Assembly (NCBI GenBank): GCA_013003675.1
Contig: JABDIP010000136.1
Coordinates: 1 to 6,620 of the forward strand
Source: Inquilinus sp.
GTDB taxonomy: Bacteria; Pseudomonadota; Alphaproteobacteria; DSM-16000; Inquilinaceae
DNA length: 6,620 nt
Reading direction: 5' to 3'
Position 1 is the stretch's first letter; each line of letters starts with the position of its first letter. The notes below the pieces were generated by a model. That model saw nothing but the letters and a program-made list of their open reading frames with translations, was not told where the DNA came from and did not search any database. This document shows positions 5,157 to 6,620 of the stretch, in pieces. Position numbers and translations under genes: made by a program.

Positions 5157-6107
5157 ATGGAGATGATCTTCAACGAGCTGAGCCTCGATCGGCCGCTTCC
5201 GGACTCCTACGAGGCGCGCGACAAGATCGCCGATTTCGTCCGCACCATGGCCATGGCGCGGATTCTCGGGGTGTTGGGTCCGCTGCGCACACCGAGCAAT
5301 TTCTGCGCGCTGGAACTGGCGCCCGGCTATTCGATCGGCGCCTGGTTCGTCGACGAGACGGTCGAGCGCGAGTTGAAGGGACGGCTGCGCAGCGAGGCGA
5401 CCAAGGCGCCCTACCTGGAGGACATGTTCGCCGATTTCGAAGCGGCGAACGACGCCCTGGCCGAGGTTCGGCACGATGGCGAGGCGGGGCTCGGTCTCGG
5501 TCTCGCCGCGTTCCGCGACCTGCCGTTGCTCAGCTTCGCCGCCGAACGCTGGCAGGAGACCCGGCTGACCGTCGAGACCCTGATCCTCACCGATGAGGAG
5601 GAAGCGGTCGAGACCCAGGACGTGGTCAACTGGCCGGGACCGGGGGCGATCGATCGATTTCGCGGCTGGATCGACGACCGCCAGCGCTCGGAGATCGCCG
5701 ACGGACCGAGCCTGTTGGTCCAGGCGCCGGACGTGCTGCCCCATCTCGACCTGATGCCGGCCTGCCGCGAGCAGTTGGGCGCGCTGACCGGGAACGAGCA
5801 GCCGTTCCGCGAGGTCGTGCGCCATCTGCTGGCTCTCAACCGGCGCGCCGCCGACTGGACCGACGGGACGTTCGAGGCCGGCTGCGGGGTTCCGTGCTCA
5901 GACGAGAGCGAGACCGTGCTGTCGAACGCCAAGCTTCGCCGCGCCCGCACCTTCCTCTGCGACGACGGCGAGGCACAGGTGTTCTCCTGGCACAGCAAGA
6001 TCAACATCCAGGCCTGGCGCGTGCACTTCCTCGCCGACCCGGCCAGCCGCCGGGTCCGCATCGGCTATGTCGGCCGCCATTTGCCGACGGCCAACGACCG
6101 CACCTGA
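5157..6107 (+). CDS. Unknown third protein of the DUF262/DUF3696 cassette, 316 aa
   Basis: I recognise no named domain. The N-terminus (MEMIFNELSLDRPLPDSYEARDKIADFVRT in part) leads into a helical region and a short acidic stretch. The C-terminus has a distinctive Trp/His/Arg pattern: FSWHSKINIQAWRVHF (276-291) followed by RVRIGYVGRHLPT (299-311), which looks like paired beta strands. From memory, similar unnamed proteins accompany DUF262 and AAA genes in other bacteria, so this is probably a conserved partner, perhaps an effector. No catalytic motif is evident and no signal peptide is present. The ATG at 5157 is 4 bp after the ATPase stop; a second ATG at 5163 is possible. Upstream AGAG is a weak ribosome binding site, so translation may be coupled to the ATPase. 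The frame is intact although the ATPase is broken. Confidence 0.85.
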   Translation: MEMIFNELSLDRPLPDSYEARDKIADFVRTMAMARILGVLGPLRTPSNFCALELAPGYSIGAWFVDETVERELKGRLRSEATKAPYLEDMFADFEAANDALAEVRHDGEAGLGLGLAAFRDLPLLSFAAERWQETRLTVETLILTDEEEAVETQDVVNWPGPGAIDRFRGWIDDRQRSEIADGPSLLVQAPDVLPHLDLMPACREQLGALTGNEQPFREVVRHLLALNRRAADWTDGTFEAGCGVPCSDESETVLSNAKLRRARTFLCDDGEAQVFSWHSKINIQAWRVHFLADPASRRVRIGYVGRHLPTANDRT

Positions 6108-6177
6108 TCTCCGGCGATGATCCGGTCTCAGGGGCGGCCGGGCGGGACCATCGAGCCATCCGGGAATCGCGCGGCGA

Positions 6178-6208
6178 TCCTCATCCTTCGGCGCGCCCGG
6201 GATGAGGA
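6178..6208. repeat. 9-bp inverted repeat between convergent genes
   Basis: TCCTCATCC (6178-6186) and GGATGAGGA (6200-6208) pair perfectly around a 13-base loop, midway between the end of the cassette (6107) and the end of the Cys-rich gene (6238). No T-run flanks it. The CCTCATCCTTCG...GGATGAGG layout resembles dispersed palindromic elements common between genes in alphaproteobacteria. It could also serve as a two-way transcript end. Confidence 0.4.
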
Positions 6209-6237
6209 CCGCAGATCGCGAAATCCGGCAATCGGTG

Positions 6238-6522
6238 TCAGCTCTTCGGCGCGCAGGGATTTGCCGCACAGGGATTTGCCGCGGCGCACGGGTTCGCCGC
6301 CGCGCACGGGTTCTTCGCCGCGCATGGGTTGCACGGGTTCGCCGCGGCGCAGGGGCTGGCACAACACGGGTTGTTCTGCGCCGCGCAGGGGTTGCTGCAA
6401 GCCGCGGAACAGGGGTTGGCCTGGGCTACCAGCAGTTCCGCCGCCGGCACGGCGGTCGGCAGCGCAAAGGCGCCCGCCGCGGTGGCTAGGCCGATGGCGG
6501 TCAGGGTTTTCTTGCCGAACAT
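6238..6522 (-). CDS. Secreted Asn-Pro-Cys repeat protein, 94 aa
   Basis: Residues 1-28 form a signal peptide (MFGKKTLTAIGLATAAGAFA, then VPAA). The mature part is a low-complexity repeat of NPC separated by two or three Ala, Lys, Gln or Ser residues, with 12 cysteines in about 58 residues and almost no hydrophobic residues after LLVAQ. Such a chain cannot have an ordinary core; it probably binds metal ions, carries modified cysteines or is disulfide-linked in the periplasm. Similar Cys-rich exported peptides include copper-buffering, post-translationally modified bufferins. This gene lacks a visible MNIO-type maturation partner in the window, and the window ends only 98 bp upstream. GAGGAGG, 6 bases before the ATG, is a very strong ribosome binding site and suggests high expression. 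The opposite-strand Arg-rich frame is a shadow. Confidence 0.85.
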   Translation of the reverse strand: MFGKKTLTAIGLATAAGAFALPTAVPAAELLVAQANPCSAACSNPCAAQNNPCCASPCAAANPCNPCAAKNPCAAANPCAAANPCAANPCAPKS

Positions 6523-6542
6523 GAAGGGCCTCCTCGTTCAAA

Positions 6543-6589
6543 CGTCGCGGCGCCGGACGGCGCCAATGTCTCCGGTCTACGCCGCGACG
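6543..6589 (-). promoter_or_regulatory. Long bulged hairpin in the leader of the Cys-rich gene
   Basis: CGTCGCGGCG (6543-6552) and CGCCGCGACG (6580-6589) form a perfect 10-bp inverted repeat. Directly inside, CCGGA (6553-6557) pairs with TCCGG (6571-6575). On the minus strand this gives a 15-bp stem with a 4-base TAGA bulge and a 13-base loop. It ends 7 bases before the GAGGAGG ribosome binding site of the Cys-rich gene. It could stabilise the 5' end of the mRNA, control access to the ribosome binding site, or be an operator if the promoter lies here. Pairing is certain; function is inferred. Confidence 0.5.
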
Positions 6590-6620
6590 GGGAGGAGGGC
6601 GAATCGCGTCGGATCAATTG

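Noticed and set aside
3971..5173. Minus-strand reading frame of 400 codons opposite the ATPase
   Set aside because: It mirrors a gene with Walker motifs and DUF3696; no motif is seen in the antisense product.

Overview
The base composition is high in G+C and the coding regions strongly prefer G or C at third positions. Together with the protein types (a PilZ-like regulator, a small periplasmic c-type cytochrome, alanine-rich signal peptides), this suggests a free-living alphaproteobacterium, perhaps of the Rhodospirillales. That placement is inference. I found no rRNA, tRNA, CRISPR array, transposase or integrase.

Layout, left to right. Positions 1-39 may hold the last codons of a plus-strand gene that enters from the left. 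Positions 104-2037 are minus-strand. Read in the direction of transcription they carry a 55-codon coiled-coil-type microprotein (2037-1870), a possible 19-residue peptide (1770-1711), a secreted monohaem cytochrome c (1594-1259), an unrecognised 170-residue protein (1214-702) and a PilZ-like protein (508-104). The gap between the last two contains a perfect 13-bp inverted repeat (653-683) and a smaller dyad (601-616). The plus-strand gene at 2208-2693 encodes a small exported protein of unknown function, divergent from the microprotein.

The most interesting part is 2694-6107. An A+T-rich stretch contains a 10-bp palindrome, a well-formed sigma-70-type promoter (TTGGAA, 17 bp, TATTAT) and, about 90 bp further on, a strong intrinsic terminator. 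This is the layout of a free-standing small RNA gene. Directly after it is a tight three-gene operon: a DUF262 (ParB/Srx-like) protein, an OLD/RecF-like AAA ATPase with a C-terminal DUF3696, and a 316-residue protein of unknown family. The first two overlap by ATGA and the last two are 4 bp apart. The set resembles a defence or stress cassette, but I cannot match it to a named, validated system. The ATPase reading frame is broken by a single in-frame TAA at 4325-4327, which separates the Walker A half from the Walker B/DUF3696 half. The system is therefore either inactivated in this strain or affected by a sequencing or assembly error.

At the right end, convergent to the cassette, a minus-strand gene (6522-6238) encodes a secreted, very cysteine-rich protein built of Asn-Pro-Cys repeats. 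It has a strong ribosome binding site, and just upstream is a long imperfect hairpin (6543-6589) that would fold in its leader or overlap its promoter.
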